Below are positions 5,036 to 5,058 of a stretch of DNA of 5,058 nt, piece by piece; positions within the stretch are counted from its first letter, which is position 1; each line of letters opens with the position of its first letter. Source of the stretch: Lachnospiraceae bacterium UBA3826 (lineage in GTDB: Bacteria; Bacillota; Clostridia; Lachnospirales; Lachnospiraceae); NCBI GenBank assembly GCA_002393095.1, contig DGII01000023.1, positions 1 through 5,058 on the forward strand. The letters run 5' to 3'. Both the position numbers and the translations under genes were made by a program. The notes below the pieces were generated by a model. That model was given only the letters and a program-made list of their open reading frames with translations, did not search any database and had not been told where the DNA came from.

Positions 5036-5058
5036 GCGGATATGGCGGAATTGGCAGA
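5036..5058 (+). tRNA. tRNA-Leu, 5' part only (cut by window end)
   Basis: The last 23 bases match the start of bacterial tRNA-Leu: acceptor strand GCGGATA, T at position 8, G9, D-stem GCGG, A14 and the invariant GG at 18-19 (5053-5054), followed by CAGA. GCGG...GGCGGAATTGGCAGA is characteristic of leucine tRNAs. The anticodon lies beyond the window, so the isoacceptor cannot be named. The perfect promoter just upstream supports the call. Confidence 0.85.

Noticed and set aside
1..5058. CRISPR array, phage or defence system
   Set aside because: No regularly spaced repeats, cas, nuclease, integrase or phage structural genes are present. The content is transporter, sigma regulation, surface lipoprotein and tRNA.

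Overview
The window looks like a chromosomal segment from a Gram-positive gut or rumen clostridium, most likely a member of the Lachnospiraceae. The grounds are purine-rich Shine-Dalgarno sites (AAGGAGG, GGAGG), frequent ATA isoleucine codons, moderate GC content, a MepA-like MATE transporter, and an ECF sigma/anti-sigma pair of a type common in that family. The taxon is an inference from style, not from a marker gene. All four protein genes and the partial tRNA lie on the + strand.

Layout: 1-47 is a short leader with a 7-bp palindrome and a ribosome binding site. 48-1412 encodes a complete MATE-family efflux transporter. After 30 bp, 1443-2090 encodes an ECF-type sigma factor with an unusually long sigma2-sigma4 linker. 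It overlaps by 11 bp with 2080-3009, a one-pass membrane protein that I read as the cognate anti-sigma factor. Its extracytoplasmic end carries a cyclophilin-like domain (the Cyclophil_like2 type). A 140-bp AT-rich gap (3010-3149) precedes 3150-4910, a YfbK-type von Willebrand factor A lipoprotein. The last 150 bp hold a strong bulged hairpin (4928-4954), a consensus sigma-A promoter (TTGACA, 17 bp, TATAAT) and the first 23 bases of a tRNA-Leu cut off by the window end.

The central three genes form a plausible envelope-signalling cassette. The sigma factor would be held by the membrane-bound anti-sigma protein, whose outer domain could sense a ligand or partner. The VWA lipoprotein, anchored on the outer face of the same membrane, is a candidate target or partner. 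The MATE gene may be co-transcribed with the sigma gene, since no terminator is visible between them.

The strongest unexplained structure is in the VWA leader. Bases 3047-3064 are almost perfectly complementary to 3131-3148, which contain the VWA gene's Shine-Dalgarno sequence. The RNA should fold into a long helix hiding the ribosome binding site, enclosing a second hairpin. This suggests translational control of the lipoprotein by a leader RNA that I do not recognise as any known riboswitch class.
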